Origin: Streptomyces sp. NBC_01217
Lineage (GTDB): Bacteria > Actinomycetota > Actinomycetes > Streptomycetales > Streptomycetaceae
NCBI RefSeq assembly: GCF_035994185.1
Contig: NZ_CP108538.1
Location: 8,826,694 to 8,890,693 of the forward strand
Direction: 5' to 3'
Length of the DNA stretch: 64,000 nucleotides
Below are positions 16,115 to 25,231 of this stretch, in pieces. A model generated the notes under the pieces. That model was not told the DNA's origin. It saw only the letters and a list, made by a program, of their open reading frames with translations, and searched no databases. Each line of letters begins with the position of its first letter. Position 1 is the first letter of the stretch. Both the position numbers and the translations under genes were made by a program.

Positions 16115-16265
16115 CTACCACGCACCGCTACTACCGATTACAGGACAGAGTCATCCGGTACGCCGTCCCGGAGAAGGCCGACAGCCAGGCCGCCCGCCTG
16201 CGCAAAGGGCTCACGCGGCGGACGGCCACCCGGCTTCGGCGAGGAGCGCTACAAGAACCGGGCCA

Positions 16266-17357
16266 TTACGGCACGATCACGGCCTTGAGCGGCTCGCCGC
16301 GTCCGACGGAGTCCAACGCGTCCTGCGCCTGCTCGAGGGAGAAGCGGTGGGTGACCATTTCGGCGAGCGGGAACCGCTGGTGGCACATCCGGGTGATCTG
16401 GATCGTGTTGTACATGTGCCGCGGCGTCGTGTAGGCCGAGCCGATGACGCTGATGTTGCGGTTGTTGAGGTAGCGCGGCTCGACCGGCGAGGTGCCCGGC
16501 GCGGACCAGAGGCCGAGGATGACGTATGTACCGTTGGTGGCGACGAGCGGGAGACCTTCGGTGAACGCGGGGACCCTGCCGGCGGCCTCGATGATGACGT
16601 CCGCGCCGCGGCCGTCCGTGATCTCCATGACCGCGGCGGCCCGTTCCTGCTCGGTGGTCTTCGTCACGTCGATGACGGTGGTGGCCCCGAGCTTCTCGGC
16701 CATCTCGAGCCGGTTGGCGGGTGCGCCGAGGACCGTGACGCTCCCCGCGCCGGCGAGGTGCGCCAGGAGTGTGGCTGCGAGGCCGACGGGGCCGGAGCCC
16801 TGCACGATGACGTTCTGCCCGTACTGGATGCCGCCCAGCCGGTCGAGGGCGTGCAGCGCGGTGGGCATGGCGCAACCGAAGGCGATGAGGGCCTCGGCCG
16901 GGACGTCCTGCGGGATCTTGAAGAATGTCATGCCGTCCGGCAGCCAGGCGTACTCCGTGTAGGTCCCCACCGGCGGCTTGTCCCCGTGCTGGTGCAGCTG
17001 GTACGTGACCAGGTTGGGGCACATGGACACGTCTTCCAGGACGGTGCAGTAGTAGCAGCGGTAGCACGGCAGCGCCGGCTGCCAGTAGACGAGGTCTCCC
17101 ACCGCGACGGGCTCTCCGGCGTAGTCGGTGGTGACCTCGGAGCCGAGTTCCTCGATACGGCCGATGGCCTCGTGCCCGAGGACCATCGGGTTGGGCAGCG
17201 TGATGTCGCCGGACTGGAGGTGGTGGTCCGTGCCGCAGACGCCGGACATCTCGACCGAGACGATGACGTCACGGCTGGATGCGGACGGGGTGGGGCGCTC
17301 CCAGATCTCCAGGGGAGAACCGGGCTTTACCAGTACGGCGCGCTTGACGTTGCGCAT
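16266..17357 (-). CDS. Zinc-dependent alcohol dehydrogenase (MDR family)
   Basis: The protein is 363 aa. The N-terminal catalytic domain has SGVCGTDHHLQSGD (catalytic Cys and His), GHEAIGRIEELG and the structural-zinc loop CYRCYYCTVLEDVSMC (four cysteines). The Rossmann domain carries GSGPVGLAATLLAHLAG for NAD(P) binding. Later NNRNISVIGSAYTTPRHM and the C-terminal SLEQAQDALDSV are typical of the family. It acts as a cytosolic NAD(P)-dependent alcohol or polyol dehydrogenase; the substrate is unknown. It is the third gene of a minus-strand set after a wrbA-like and an SDR gene (141-bp gap), so it may belong to the same operon. Confidence 0.9.
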   Translation of the reverse strand: MRNVKRAVLVKPGSPLEIWERPTPSASSRDVIVSVEMSGVCGTDHHLQSGDITLPNPMVLGHEAIGRIEELGSEVTTDYAGEPVAVGDLVYWQPALPCYRCYYCTVLEDVSMCPNLVTYQLHQHGDKPPVGTYTEYAWLPDGMTFFKIPQDVPAEALIAFGCAMPTALHALDRLGGIQYGQNVIVQGSGPVGLAATLLAHLAGAGSVTVLGAPANRLEMAEKLGATTVIDVTKTTEQERAAAVMEITDGRGADVIIEAAGRVPAFTEGLPLVATNGTYVILGLWSAPGTSPVEPRYLNNRNISVIGSAYTTPRHMYNTIQITRMCHQRFPLAEMVTHRFSLEQAQDALDSVGRGEPLKAVIVP

Positions 17358-17498
17358 GATCTGCGACTCCTTTTCTCTTCTGATGGGTGCCGGGGCCAGG
17401 TCGTCCGGCGACGCCGCCGGACGGCCTGGCCCGGGGTGAGACGTTTTCGCGCAGCCTCCGTCGGCCCCAGAGGGGCTGACGGAGGGCCGGTGGATGGG

Positions 17499-18248
17499 TC
17501 AGCGGGCGTAGCCGCCGTCGGCCATGATCGTCTGGCCGGTCACGAAGGCGGCGTCGTCGCTGGTGAGGAAGGCGATGGTGCCGGTGAGGTCTTCGGGAAG
17601 GCCGTTGCGCTTGATGGCCTGGGCCTGGGCGGCGGCGTCGCGAGCTTCCTGGGGGTGGACCTGCTGGCTGCCGGGGGTGATGGTCAGGGTCGGGCCGACG
17701 GCGTTGACGGTGATGCCGAAGGGCGCGAGGTCGTTGGCCAGGCCGCGGCTGAAGCCGATGTTGCCCATCTTGCTCGCCATGTAGTGCGAGAGGCCGGGGA
17801 TGTTGGTGACGATGGAGTTGGAGGTCAGGTTGACGATGCGGCCCCAGCCGCCCTTCTTCATGGTCGCCAGTACGGCCTTGACCATGAGGAACTGCGAGTC
17901 GAGGTTGACCGCGAGCACGCGCTTCCAGGTGTCGTAGTCCAGGTCCTCGATGTCGCGGAAGGGGAAGATGCCGGCGTTGTTGACCAGGATGTCGGCCCGG
18001 CCGAAGCGGTCGGCGACTTCCTGTCCCACGGCCGCGGTCTGCTCCGGGCTGGACACGTCCGCTGTGAGACCGAGTGCGGTGTGGCCCTTGTCGGCGAGCA
18101 GGGCGACGGTTTCGTCAGGGCTGGTGAGGTCGACGGCGACAACGGTCGCGCCGCGCGCCCCGAGGTCGACGGCGATGGCCTGGCCGATACCGCGTGCGGC
18201 GCCGGTGACGACGGCAACGCGGCCCGTGTGTGTCTGCGGAACTGACAT
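17499..18248 (-). CDS. Short-chain dehydrogenase/reductase (SDR)
   Basis: At 249 aa it is the classical SDR size. Motifs are VVTGAARGIGQAIAVDL (TGxxxGxG cofactor site), DVSS, NNAGIFPF (NNAG), a serine in LTSNSIVT and the catalytic YMASK. The C-terminus FVTGQTIMADGGYAR is typical. The aspartate after beta-2 (VVAVDLTSP) favours NAD over NADP. It lies 96 bp downstream of the wrbA-like gene and upstream of a zinc alcohol dehydrogenase, all on the minus strand. The three probably form a carbonyl/quinone reduction unit under the operator at 19107. Confidence 0.9.
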   Translation of the reverse strand: MSVPQTHTGRVAVVTGAARGIGQAIAVDLGARGATVVAVDLTSPDETVALLADKGHTALGLTADVSSPEQTAAVGQEVADRFGRADILVNNAGIFPFRDIEDLDYDTWKRVLAVNLDSQFLMVKAVLATMKKGGWGRIVNLTSNSIVTNIPGLSHYMASKMGNIGFSRGLANDLAPFGITVNAVGPTLTITPGSQQVHPQEARDAAAQAQAIKRNGLPEDLTGTIAFLTSDDAAFVTGQTIMADGGYAR

Positions 18249-18344
18249 GTCAAAACTCCATGTGTTGTGAACTGATTTGGTTTCGTGCCTCGTTCAGAGG
18301 TGCCCGGGGCTCGTGTTGTCCGGGCATCCACGCCCGGGGGACCT

Positions 18345-18965
18345 TCACGCCGCGCGGCCGGCCTTCATGATCCGGGTGACGTCGGCGATGCGCCGGCCCT
18401 GGAAGGTGGCGGCGGCGCGGGCCGTGCTGTCGACGGGGAACTGCGCGTCGGCACCGGTCACGTGCGAGGTGCCGTAGGGGTTGCCGTCGACGAACTTCAC
18501 GGGGTCGGTGAAGCCGGGGGGCACGATGAACCCGCCGAAGTGGTAGATGGAGTTGTAGAGCGCCAGCAGGGTGGACTCCTGGCCGCCGCGCAGCTGCGCT
18601 GTGGAGGTGAAGGCGCTGTACACCTTGTCGGCGAGCAGGCCCTGGGCCCACAGGCCGCCGAGGGTGTCCAGGAACTGCTTGAGCTGGCTGGCGACGTTGC
18701 CGAAGCGGGTGGGTGTGCCGAATATGACGGCGTCGGCCCAGGTGATGTCGTCCGGCGTGGCGACCGGGATGTGCTCGGTCGCGGCGGCGTGGTCGGCCCA
18801 CGGCTGGACGCCCGCGATCACTTCCTTGGGCGCGAGCTCGGCGACGCGCAGCAGACGTACGTTGGCTCCTGCCTCGGACGCACCGGTGGCGATGGTCTCC
18901 GCCAGCTGGTGAATGGTGCCGGTGGAGGAGTAGTAGATGACTGCGACGTTGGGTGTGTGGGGCAT
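18345..18965 (-). CDS. wrbA: WrbA-type NAD(P)H:quinone oxidoreductase / flavodoxin-fold protein (copy 1)
   Basis: The protein is 206 aa from the ATG at 18965. It begins VAVIYYSSTGTIHQLAETIA, the FMN phosphate loop of flavodoxins. It continues with ADAVIFGTPTRFGNVASQLKQ and DKVYSAFTSTAQLRGGQEST, then a long loop with YHFGGFIVPPGF, all WrbA signatures. WrbA proteins are tetrameric FMN enzymes giving two-electron reduction of quinones. It heads the wrbA-SDR-ADH set and is paralogous to 40706-41317. An operator candidate (TTGCTTGCGCACGCAC on the minus strand) lies about 140 bp upstream at 19107-19122. The weak GGAACCACC ribosome site suits a modest translation rate. Confidence 0.85.
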   Translation of the reverse strand: MPHTPNVAVIYYSSTGTIHQLAETIATGASEAGANVRLLRVAELAPKEVIAGVQPWADHAAATEHIPVATPDDITWADAVIFGTPTRFGNVASQLKQFLDTLGGLWAQGLLADKVYSAFTSTAQLRGGQESTLLALYNSIYHFGGFIVPPGFTDPVKFVDGNPYGTSHVTGADAQFPVDSTARAAATFQGRRIADVTRIMKAGRAA

Positions 18966-19106
18966 GGTGGTTCCATTTCGGTGCTGAACGCCTGAGCCCG
19001 GGGGCTCCGGCGCGTGGGGGAGGGAGAAGCCAAGTCGGCCGACGGTCCTCCCGGCATGTCGCGCGTACACGACACGGCGACCGGCCGGACTGAAATGCCG
19101 TAGAAG

Positions 19107-19122
19107 TGCGTGCGCAAGCAAT
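19107..19122 (-). promoter_or_regulatory. Putative operator, TTGCTTGCGCACGCAC (minus strand)
   Basis: It matches the consensus TTGC[G/T]TGCG[T/C]ACGCA[A/C] seen at 4122, 24967 and 40578. It lies upstream of the wrbA-SDR-ADH genes. A well placed -10 is less clear here than at the other sites. The following segment 19123-19741 has no supportable gene. Confidence 0.5.
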
Positions 19123-19741
19123 TAAATATCAGGTGGGGCGTTTGCGCCATGGGACGAACGACCTACTACTCGAGCTGTAGGCGCTTATCGCCGTGGCCGC
19201 GCCGGCGGTGCCGCGGCCTCGGGCGCTGGGACGAGCGCGGCAACCAGGACTCTTGCCCTGACCGCGGCGTTCCCGCGGGCCACTCTCGAGCGGCTGCGCA
19301 AAATCAATGGCCTACGACCCGGACAACGTCTCTCCAGGCTTCACCATCCCGCTGGCCACGCAAGGGCGACCCCCACACCGCGGCGGCGCACCGGCACCCC
19401 CGGGCCGGCCGGCCGCAGGACGTGAGCACCGCCTCTCGCATCCGGAGGCGGCGCGGCTGCGACGCGCGGGCGAAGGGAGGGCCTGCGATGAGCGAAGCGG
19501 GGCCGGCGGCCGACGCGCACCACCCGGAGGGCGTGGCACTCGGCCCACCGGGGACGCTGGGCGGAACTGCGCAGCTGCTGTCTGGACCGCCAGTCGTGGC
19601 AACCCCGGGCTTGCCGGGGGACGGTACCGGGCGCACCGCAAGAGATCTGACTAGGCTGAACATGAGACGCGCCGGTGGGCGGCCTTCAACGCGAACCAAC
19701 CGGCGGCGACCTGCAGTGACATTGAGCCCTCAAGTATCACT

Positions 19742-22177
19742 ATGTGTGACAGGACTGAGGAAATGGGCAAGTCTCCGGCGAGCCGTCTCGCGCCTGGCGA
19801 TGAGAAGATCGCCGGCTTCGTTCTCGACGACCATGGTCTTGTCTCGGCATGGAGCGCCGGAGCTGAGGCGCTCTTCGGTTACAGCTCGTTCGACGTCGTC
19901 GGACAGCCGGCAGCCGTGCTGTGGCCGGAGGTATTCGCGGAACCGACTTCGGGGAACGCCTCTGGGCCGACGCTGGGGTCTGCTCCGGCCCTCCGTGCTG
20001 TGCTCACCGGCCGGGACGGACGCCCCGCCGATGTTGTTCTGCACACGTCGCGGTTGCTCGAGCCCGGAGGGCCCGGGATCGAGGGCACCGTTGTCATCGC
20101 GGTGCCCGCGCCCCCCTCGCCCGTTGCGGAGGGCCAGGCGATCTTGGAGGCGCTCTTCACTCAAGCGCCGGTCGGTATCGCCGTCTACGACCGGGACCTG
20201 CGCTTTGTGCGGGTCAATGCCGCCCTGGAGCACATCCACGGTTTTCCCGAGGAGCGGGCGCTCGGTCGTTCCATCCGCGATGTTCTTCCGGGGCTCGATG
20301 CCGCGGCGGTCGAGTCCCGGCTCAAGAAGGTCCTGGAGACGGGCCGGCCGGTCGTCAATGCCGTTCATCGCGGGCGCACCCCCGCAGATCCGGAGCGGGA
20401 CCATGTGTGGAATGTGTCCTCCGTGGTCCTGACGGGACCGGACGACAGCGTTCTCGGTGTGACCGACTTGATCATTGACATCACCGACCGGTACCAGGCT
20501 CGTGAGCGTCTGTCGCTCATCGGCGAGGCCGCCGTTCGTATCGGCACGACGCTTGACGTGCCGCGCACGGCGGACGAACTCGTGGACATGCTCGTTCCGC
20601 GCTTTGCCGACATTGCGGTGATAGACCTCTTGGACAGCGTCATGGCGGGGGCAGAGCCGGAGCCGATGCGCATTGGCCCGGTCGGGGTGCGTCTCGCTGC
20701 GCGCAGGGCCACCAACCCCGTCGTCTTCGAGGGGTTCGCGCAGCGGGGGGAGCTGCACGATTTTCCCCCTGACTCGCCTCATGTGCAAAGCCTCATGGAC
20801 GGGCAACCGAGGCTGATTCCGGTCGTCGACCCTGATGCCGACTGGATGCAGCATTCTGCTGACCAGCGGATCCGGGCCGTCCACAGACACGAGATCGGCT
20901 CCTTGATTCTCGTACCTCTGCGTGCCAGGGAGGCGACCTTGGGTTTCGTCCATATGTATCGGGGGCATGCGAAGCCCTTCGAGGCGGATGATCTTGTTCT
21001 TGCTCAGGAGATCGTCGCGCGCGCCGCTGTGTGCGTGGACAATGCGCGCCGATACACGAACGAGCACCGAGCGGCCCTCACCCTCCATGCGAGCATGTTG
21101 CCGCGCAGCGTCGCCGATCAGAGCGCGGTCGAGGTGGCGCACCACTACCGCCCGTCGCGCGTGCACGCGGGAGCCGGTGGCGACTGGTTCGATGTGATTC
21201 CCCTCTCGGGTGCGCGGGTGGCCCTGGTCGTGGGCTCGGTGCCGGGCAAGGGGTTCCAGGCGGCCGCGTGCATGGGGCACATCTGCTCCGCGATCCGCAC
21301 GCTGGCGCAGGTGGAACTCACTCCGGACGAGTTGCTGGGCCAGATCGACGACATGGTGCCGCGGCTCCTCGAGCGCGAACACGCCACCGGATCCGCAGCC
21401 GTGGTGGAGGCGTTGAAGGGCTCGACCTGCCTGTACGCCGTCTACGACCCCATCTCACGACACTGCGTGATGGCGAGCGCCGGTCATCCTCCGCCCGCCA
21501 TCGTCGGCCGGGATGGGGAGGCGGTGTTTCCCGAGCTGCCGATCAACGCTCCGCTCGGTCTGGGAGACCCGGTGTTCGAGCCATTGGAGGTGGAACTCGA
21601 CGAGGGCAGCACCCTGGTGCTCTGCAGTCAGCGCCTCCCGTACCCCGCCGACACGGCCGACGGGCTCGCGTCCCGGCTCGGCACGGTCATCGCCAGCCGT
21701 AGCCGGCCACTCGACGACACGTGCAGAGCCATCACCGACCTGGTCGCTTCCGGCCTCACAAAGGAAGACGGCTTGGCAGTGCTCCTCGCCCGGACTCGCA
21801 CACTCGACCCCGAGAAGGTGGCCGTATGGACGGTGCCGCCGGTACCCGAGGCCGTTGGCGACATGCGCCCACTCGTACTGCAGAAACTTCAGCAGTGGGG
21901 GCTGGAGCACCTGGCCTTCGCCTCCGAGCTCATCGTCAGTGAGCTCGTCACCAATGCCATCCGCCACGGCCGTGATCCGATACAACTCCGGTTGGTCCTC
22001 GACCGGACACTGATCTGCGAGGTCAGCGACGCGGCAAACAGCTCGCCGCACATCCGCCGAGCAGCCACCACCGACGAAGGAGGACGCGGGCTCTTCCTCG
22101 TCGCCCAATGCTGCCATCGCTGGGGAACCCGCTACGCCCCACTGGGCAAGACCATTTGGGCCGAACAGATCCTGTGA
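19742..22177 (+). CDS. PAS-PAS-GAF-SpoIIE phosphatase-HATPase multidomain regulator
   Basis: The protein is 811 aa. PAS 1 is at about residues 20-110 (LDDHGLVSAWSAGAEALFGY), PAS 2 at 135-255 (VGIAVYDRDLRFVRVNAALE) and GAF at about 270-430. The PP2C/SpoIIE (RsbU-like) domain is at about 440-650 (GAGGDWFDVIPL, ASAGHPPPAIV) and the C-terminal HATPase_c (RsbW-like) at 680-811 (SELVTNAIRHGRD, EGGRGLFLVAQCC). Such proteins control anti-sigma/anti-anti-sigma switches in response to small signals. An oddity is that the usual metal-binding Asp in the GDVxGKG motif is Ser here (VVGSVPGKG), so phosphatase activity may be weak or lost. It stands alone on the plus strand. The start is poorly marked by a ribosome site; the ATG at residue 8 is an alternative. 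Confidence 0.85.
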   Translation: MCDRTEEMGKSPASRLAPGDEKIAGFVLDDHGLVSAWSAGAEALFGYSSFDVVGQPAAVLWPEVFAEPTSGNASGPTLGSAPALRAVLTGRDGRPADVVLHTSRLLEPGGPGIEGTVVIAVPAPPSPVAEGQAILEALFTQAPVGIAVYDRDLRFVRVNAALEHIHGFPEERALGRSIRDVLPGLDAAAVESRLKKVLETGRPVVNAVHRGRTPADPERDHVWNVSSVVLTGPDDSVLGVTDLIIDITDRYQARERLSLIGEAAVRIGTTLDVPRTADELVDMLVPRFADIAVIDLLDSVMAGAEPEPMRIGPVGVRLAARRATNPVVFEGFAQRGELHDFPPDSPHVQSLMDGQPRLIPVVDPDADWMQHSADQRIRAVHRHEIGSLILVPLRAREATLGFVHMYRGHAKPFEADDLVLAQEIVARAAVCVDNARRYTNEHRAALTLHASMLPRSVADQSAVEVAHHYRPSRVHAGAGGDWFDVIPLSGARVALVVGSVPGKGFQAAACMGHICSAIRTLAQVELTPDELLGQIDDMVPRLLEREHATGSAAVVEALKGSTCLYAVYDPISRHCVMASAGHPPPAIVGRDGEAVFPELPINAPLGLGDPVFEPLEVELDEGSTLVLCSQRLPYPADTADGLASRLGTVIASRSRPLDDTCRAITDLVASGLTKEDGLAVLLARTRTLDPEKVAVWTVPPVPEAVGDMRPLVLQKLQQWGLEHLAFASELIVSELVTNAIRHGRDPIQLRLVLDRTLICEVSDAANSSPHIRRAATTDEGGRGLFLVAQCCHRWGTRYAPLGKTIWAEQIL

Positions 22178-22303
22178 GCTGAGCGCTCGCGGCGGTCGGG
22201 CCAAGTTCGTGGCGCTGGTGAGGGCGTTGCTATCCACCACAAGTTCATGATCAAGGACGGCTACCCCGTGTCACCGCCGACTACGGGCCAGACCCGTTCT
22301 TTG

Positions 22304-22521
22304 AGCCCTGTCTCACATCCGGTGGTAACAGCCAGTGAGGCCGAATGCGCAGAGTAACAACTGCAGGTCGGCCCGCAACGTGACGCTGCCAAAGCCTCGC
22401 GGAGCAGCTTCAGGCTGGAAGCCGGCAAGGGCCGGGAGGGTCCCGTCGATCCGCAGCAGAGTACTTCGGGACGGTCTTCAGCGACATGACATTTCGTTAC
22501 CATCGGATATGAGACAGAGCC
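22304..22521. mobile_element. MITE-like element, 218 bp, with ISL3-type terminal repeats
   Basis: The left end AGCCCTGTCTCACATCCGG and the right end (reverse complement GGCTCTGTCTCATATCCGA) form about 26-bp imperfect terminal inverted repeats. They are flanked by the direct repeat GTTCTTT (22296-22302 and 22522-22528), or 8 bp with one mismatch. The interior has no transposase. Ends beginning GGCTCTGTC and an 8-bp duplication fit the ISL3 family. A related element lies at 32707-32983. It sits just after the SpoIIE-type gene. Confidence 0.7.
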
Positions 22522-22639
22522 GTTCTTTTTACAACCCCGTCTTCGGCGAGAGGGTCTGTCCGTGCGGTCCCGGTCCCTCGGGAAACCCGGAGGGGCGCGC
22601 TGTGGCTGTTTCCTTGCGGGGCATGGGCACGACTCAGGA

Positions 22640-23548
22640 TCAGCCGCGTCCGATGAGTGTCATCATCCGCGTGACCAGTTCCAGTGAGGCGTCGATGTGG
22701 GGCAGGGACATGGATTCCACCATGAAATGCTGGATGCCGGTGCGTTCGGCAAGGGACTTGATCGCGTCGGCGACCTGGGTGAGCGGGGTCCCTTCGACGA
22801 TGTTGACGCGCATGATCGTGTCGATCTGCGATGGGTCGCGTCCTGCCGCTGTGGCGAACCCGTCGATGACCGCACGCTGTGCGAGTACGACGTCAGCGTC
22901 CACGAAGACAGGAACTATGGACGCCGGCAGCCAGCCGTCGGCGCGCTCTCCGATGCGCTTGAGCGCGGCACTGGCCCCGGTCGGTGCGCCAATGTAGAAG
23001 GGAGGACGGGGCCTCTGCACGGGTTTCAGCGGAGAGTGCTGCAGCGGAAGGTCCAGGTGCCGGCCGTGGTATTCCACTGGGTCCTCGGTCCAGAGCAGCT
23101 CCAGCGCATCGAGCATCTCGTTGGTCCGGGCGCCGCGCTTGCTGAAGTCCAGGTTCGCTGCCGTGAACTCCTCGGGTGACCAGCCGACACCGAAGCCCGG
23201 AATGAGGCGTCCTCCACTGATGAGATCGATCGTGGTAAGGCTGCGTGCCAACTGCACGGGTGCGTAGATGGGAGCGATCAAAACGTTGGTGCCCAGCTGT
23301 ACCCGCTCGGTCGTCGCAGCTGCAACGCCGAGCAGCACAAATGGGTCCGCGGCAGTCCGGTACTCCACTGGAATCGTGGTGTCACCCGCACCGCCGATTC
23401 CGATTGTGGGATTGACTGCCGCGAAGTTCCGATCCCCTACCCACAGGCTTGCCGCGCCCGCCTTCTCCGCTTCTCGGGCGAAATCGGCTGTCTGGGAGAC
23501 CTGATGGGCCACATGGTTCAGGTACGGAAGTGCAAAACCAATCTTCAT
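22640..23548 (-). CDS. LLM-class F420-dependent oxidoreductase
   Basis: The protein is 302 aa with an ATG at 23548. The luciferase-like TIM barrel is evident: MKIGFALPYLNHVAHQVSQT, GAASLWVGDRNF, VQLGTNVLIAPIYAPVQLAR (non-prolyl cis peptide region), DLISGGRLIPGFGVGWSPEE and FTAANLDFSKRGARTNEML. These are typical of F420H2-dependent reductases or dehydrogenases of actinobacteria; FMN use cannot be excluded. It reads towards the MITE-like element. A weaker copy of the shared operator (CTGCTTGCGTCCGCAC, 23702-23717) lies about 154 bp upstream, suggesting coregulation with the flavin monooxygenase locus. Confidence 0.85.
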   Translation of the reverse strand: MKIGFALPYLNHVAHQVSQTADFAREAEKAGAASLWVGDRNFAAVNPTIGIGGAGDTTIPVEYRTAADPFVLLGVAAATTERVQLGTNVLIAPIYAPVQLARSLTTIDLISGGRLIPGFGVGWSPEEFTAANLDFSKRGARTNEMLDALELLWTEDPVEYHGRHLDLPLQHSPLKPVQRPRPPFYIGAPTGASAALKRIGERADGWLPASIVPVFVDADVVLAQRAVIDGFATAAGRDPSQIDTIMRVNIVEGTPLTQVADAIKSLAERTGIQHFMVESMSLPHIDASLELVTRMMTLIGRG

Positions 23549-23701
23549 GACGACCTTCGTTCACTGCAGAGAGATGACTGCTTCAACGGATACATATGCC
23601 CTGATCTGCGGATCCCGTAGACCCCGTGAGGGGCGTGCCCGGCAAGCGTTCGGGCCGCCGTGAGGTGCGGACTGCCAACAAGGGTGCCGTGAGAACTCAA
23701 A

Positions 23702-23717
23702 CTGCTTGCGTCCGCAC
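23702..23717 (-). promoter_or_regulatory. Weaker copy of the shared operator (CTGCTTGCGTCCGCAC)
   Basis: It matches the consensus except for the first base and one core base. It lies between the LLM gene start (23548) and the end of the NTF2-like gene. No clear promoter hexamers were found around it. Confidence 0.3.
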
Positions 23718-23845
23718 GTGTGATGCTTGCGCCCCAGCCTGGCGCGCCCAGCTGCACGTGGGAGCGAAGAGGCCACTCGCTTCGGCTTGCAGCTGGGCGG
23801 ATGGGGCCGGCTCCCGTGGGGAGCCGGCCCGGCGCGGGGTGGGGG

Positions 23846-24856
23846 TCAGCCGAGGATCGTGGCGGCCTGGACCTGGCCGATGGCCGTTTCCTGCCACAGG
23901 GCGCTGTCCCAGGTGGACGTCATGCGGGTGATCAGGCCGTTCGTGCCAAGTTCGAGCGCGGTGGCTCCCAGCGGCAGTGGGGTGCGGCTGATCCACTCGA
24001 AGGCGCCGCCCTGGGCGCTGCCGACAGTGTGTCGCAGGGTGACGTTCCGACCGTAGGGGAGGGTCGCCAGGGTGTGGCTGAGGAACTCCTCGGCCCGGCC
24101 CCGGCCGATCACCTGGGTGTGCAGGGCCATGTCCTCGAGGACGACGTCCGGGTCCAGGAGCATGGCGGTCTTGGCCGCGTCCCCGGCTGCCAGCGCGGCT
24201 ACCAGTTTGCTGACGACCGCCCGGAGGGCCGGAGCGGCGGTCTGGCCGACCGTCTTCTCTCCGAAGTCGGTGGGGAACTGGTCGACGGGGACGCGCATGT
24301 CGTCGACGCCCTTGACGGTGAGGGAGCGTCCGTCCCAGTGGTCGACCCAGCGGACGACCTTGCCGTGGTGGAAGTTGATGGTGCCGATGGCTCGCAGTTC
24401 GCGGCCGAACAGTTCCGGTGAGTCGGTGAAGAAGACCACGGCGCTGTTGTCGTCGCCGACGATGCGGGTCGGGTAGGCCATGGCGGAGTCGGGCCAGGTC
24501 GGCATGAGCTGGGCGAAGAGGTCGTACAGGTGCTGCCAGTCGGGGAAGGCCCAGCCGACGGTGGCGTCGGTGTAGACGATCGATGTGCGTGAGAAGTGCG
24601 CCATCAGGCGGTCGACGTCGGTTCCGGACTTGGCCTCGAAGTAGGAGGTGAAGAAGTCCGCCAGCCAGGGTGTGGCCCGGCTGACGTCGACGTCGTGTCC
24701 CATCACCTTGATCGTGCGGGGAGGCCGGTAGGCGGTCTTGGGGGTCGCGGCGGCAGAGCCGACGCCGATGCCCGTCATGGCCGTGGCGGCCAGCATCCCG
24801 CCGAGCAGCGTTCGACGGCCCGGACTGGCGGAGCCTTCAAGGGAGGAGAACTTCAT
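23846..24856 (-). CDS. Exported NTF2/SnoaL-like double-domain protein (Tat signal)
   Basis: The protein is 336 aa with an ATG at 24856, preceded by GGAGTAATCG. The N-terminus PGRRTLLGGMLAATAM then GIGVGSAAA is a twin-arginine signal with an A-x-A cleavage site near residue 37. Two NTF2-like (SnoaL/ketosteroid isomerase fold) domains follow, at about residues 55-190 (LADFFTSYFEAKSGTDVDRL, FHHGKVVRWVDHWDG) and 210-335 (VVSKLVAALAAGDAAKTAML, GRGRAEEFLSHTL, GLITRMTSTWD). This fold hosts isomerases, cyclases and small-ligand binders. It shares a divergent promoter region with the flavin monooxygenase at 25232, and its own promoter TTGCTT-17 bp-TACTGT overlaps the operator. Confidence 0.75.
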   Translation of the reverse strand: MKFSSLEGSASPGRRTLLGGMLAATAMTGIGVGSAAATPKTAYRPPRTIKVMGHDVDVSRATPWLADFFTSYFEAKSGTDVDRLMAHFSRTSIVYTDATVGWAFPDWQHLYDLFAQLMPTWPDSAMAYPTRIVGDDNSAVVFFTDSPELFGRELRAIGTINFHHGKVVRWVDHWDGRSLTVKGVDDMRVPVDQFPTDFGEKTVGQTAAPALRAVVSKLVAALAAGDAAKTAMLLDPDVVLEDMALHTQVIGRGRAEEFLSHTLATLPYGRNVTLRHTVGSAQGGAFEWISRTPLPLGATALELGTNGLITRMTSTWDSALWQETAIGQVQAATILG

Positions 24857-24953
24857 CGATTACTCCAGTGATCGTCCCTGCGGCAAAGTGCCGTCGGCTC
24901 CTGAGGCCGGGGCGCGCGGTGAAGCACCCGCCGCCGCGGGGGTCTTGATCGCG

Positions 24954-24982
24954 ACAGTAATAGAAGATGCGTACGCAAGCAA
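24954..24982 (-). promoter_or_regulatory. Promoter with overlapping operator TTGCTTGCGTACGCAT
   Basis: On the minus strand TTGCTT (-35, 24982-24977) is followed after exactly 17 bp by TACTGT (-10, 24959-24954), pointing to the NTF2-like gene at 24856. The 16-bp palindrome (24967-24982) covers the -35 and most of the spacer, the classical arrangement for repression. On the plus strand TATATT at 24994-24999 may serve the divergent monooxygenase gene. Confidence 0.6.
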
Positions 24983-25231
24983 CATTTGCGGGGTATATTT
25001 GCTCGCGCCGCACCTTGCATGACTCGGCGGTCCCGCTGAACGCCCAGCCGGCGTCTCCCTGGATGGCAGGATTACCGGTTCGCCCGATACGGCCCGGCTG
25101 TGCCGGCAGGACAAGTTCTCTGGCGGCCATACCGCGAGATGGGCGAGAACGGGGCCGTCGCATCGCCGCCCCGTCCAGGTCCGCGTAATCGTCGTACGGC
25201 GACCTCACGCGCTCAGAAAGGCAGCACAACG

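Noticed and set aside
16080..18245. 721-codon plus-strand frame
   Set aside because: It is the antisense shadow of the ADH, SDR and WrbA genes; its translation is low-complexity Gly/Arg/Asp with no motifs.
19110..20432. 440-codon plus-strand frame overlapping the SpoIIE-type gene
   Set aside because: Arg/Ser-rich composition with no motifs; the other frame encodes the PAS and phosphatase domains.
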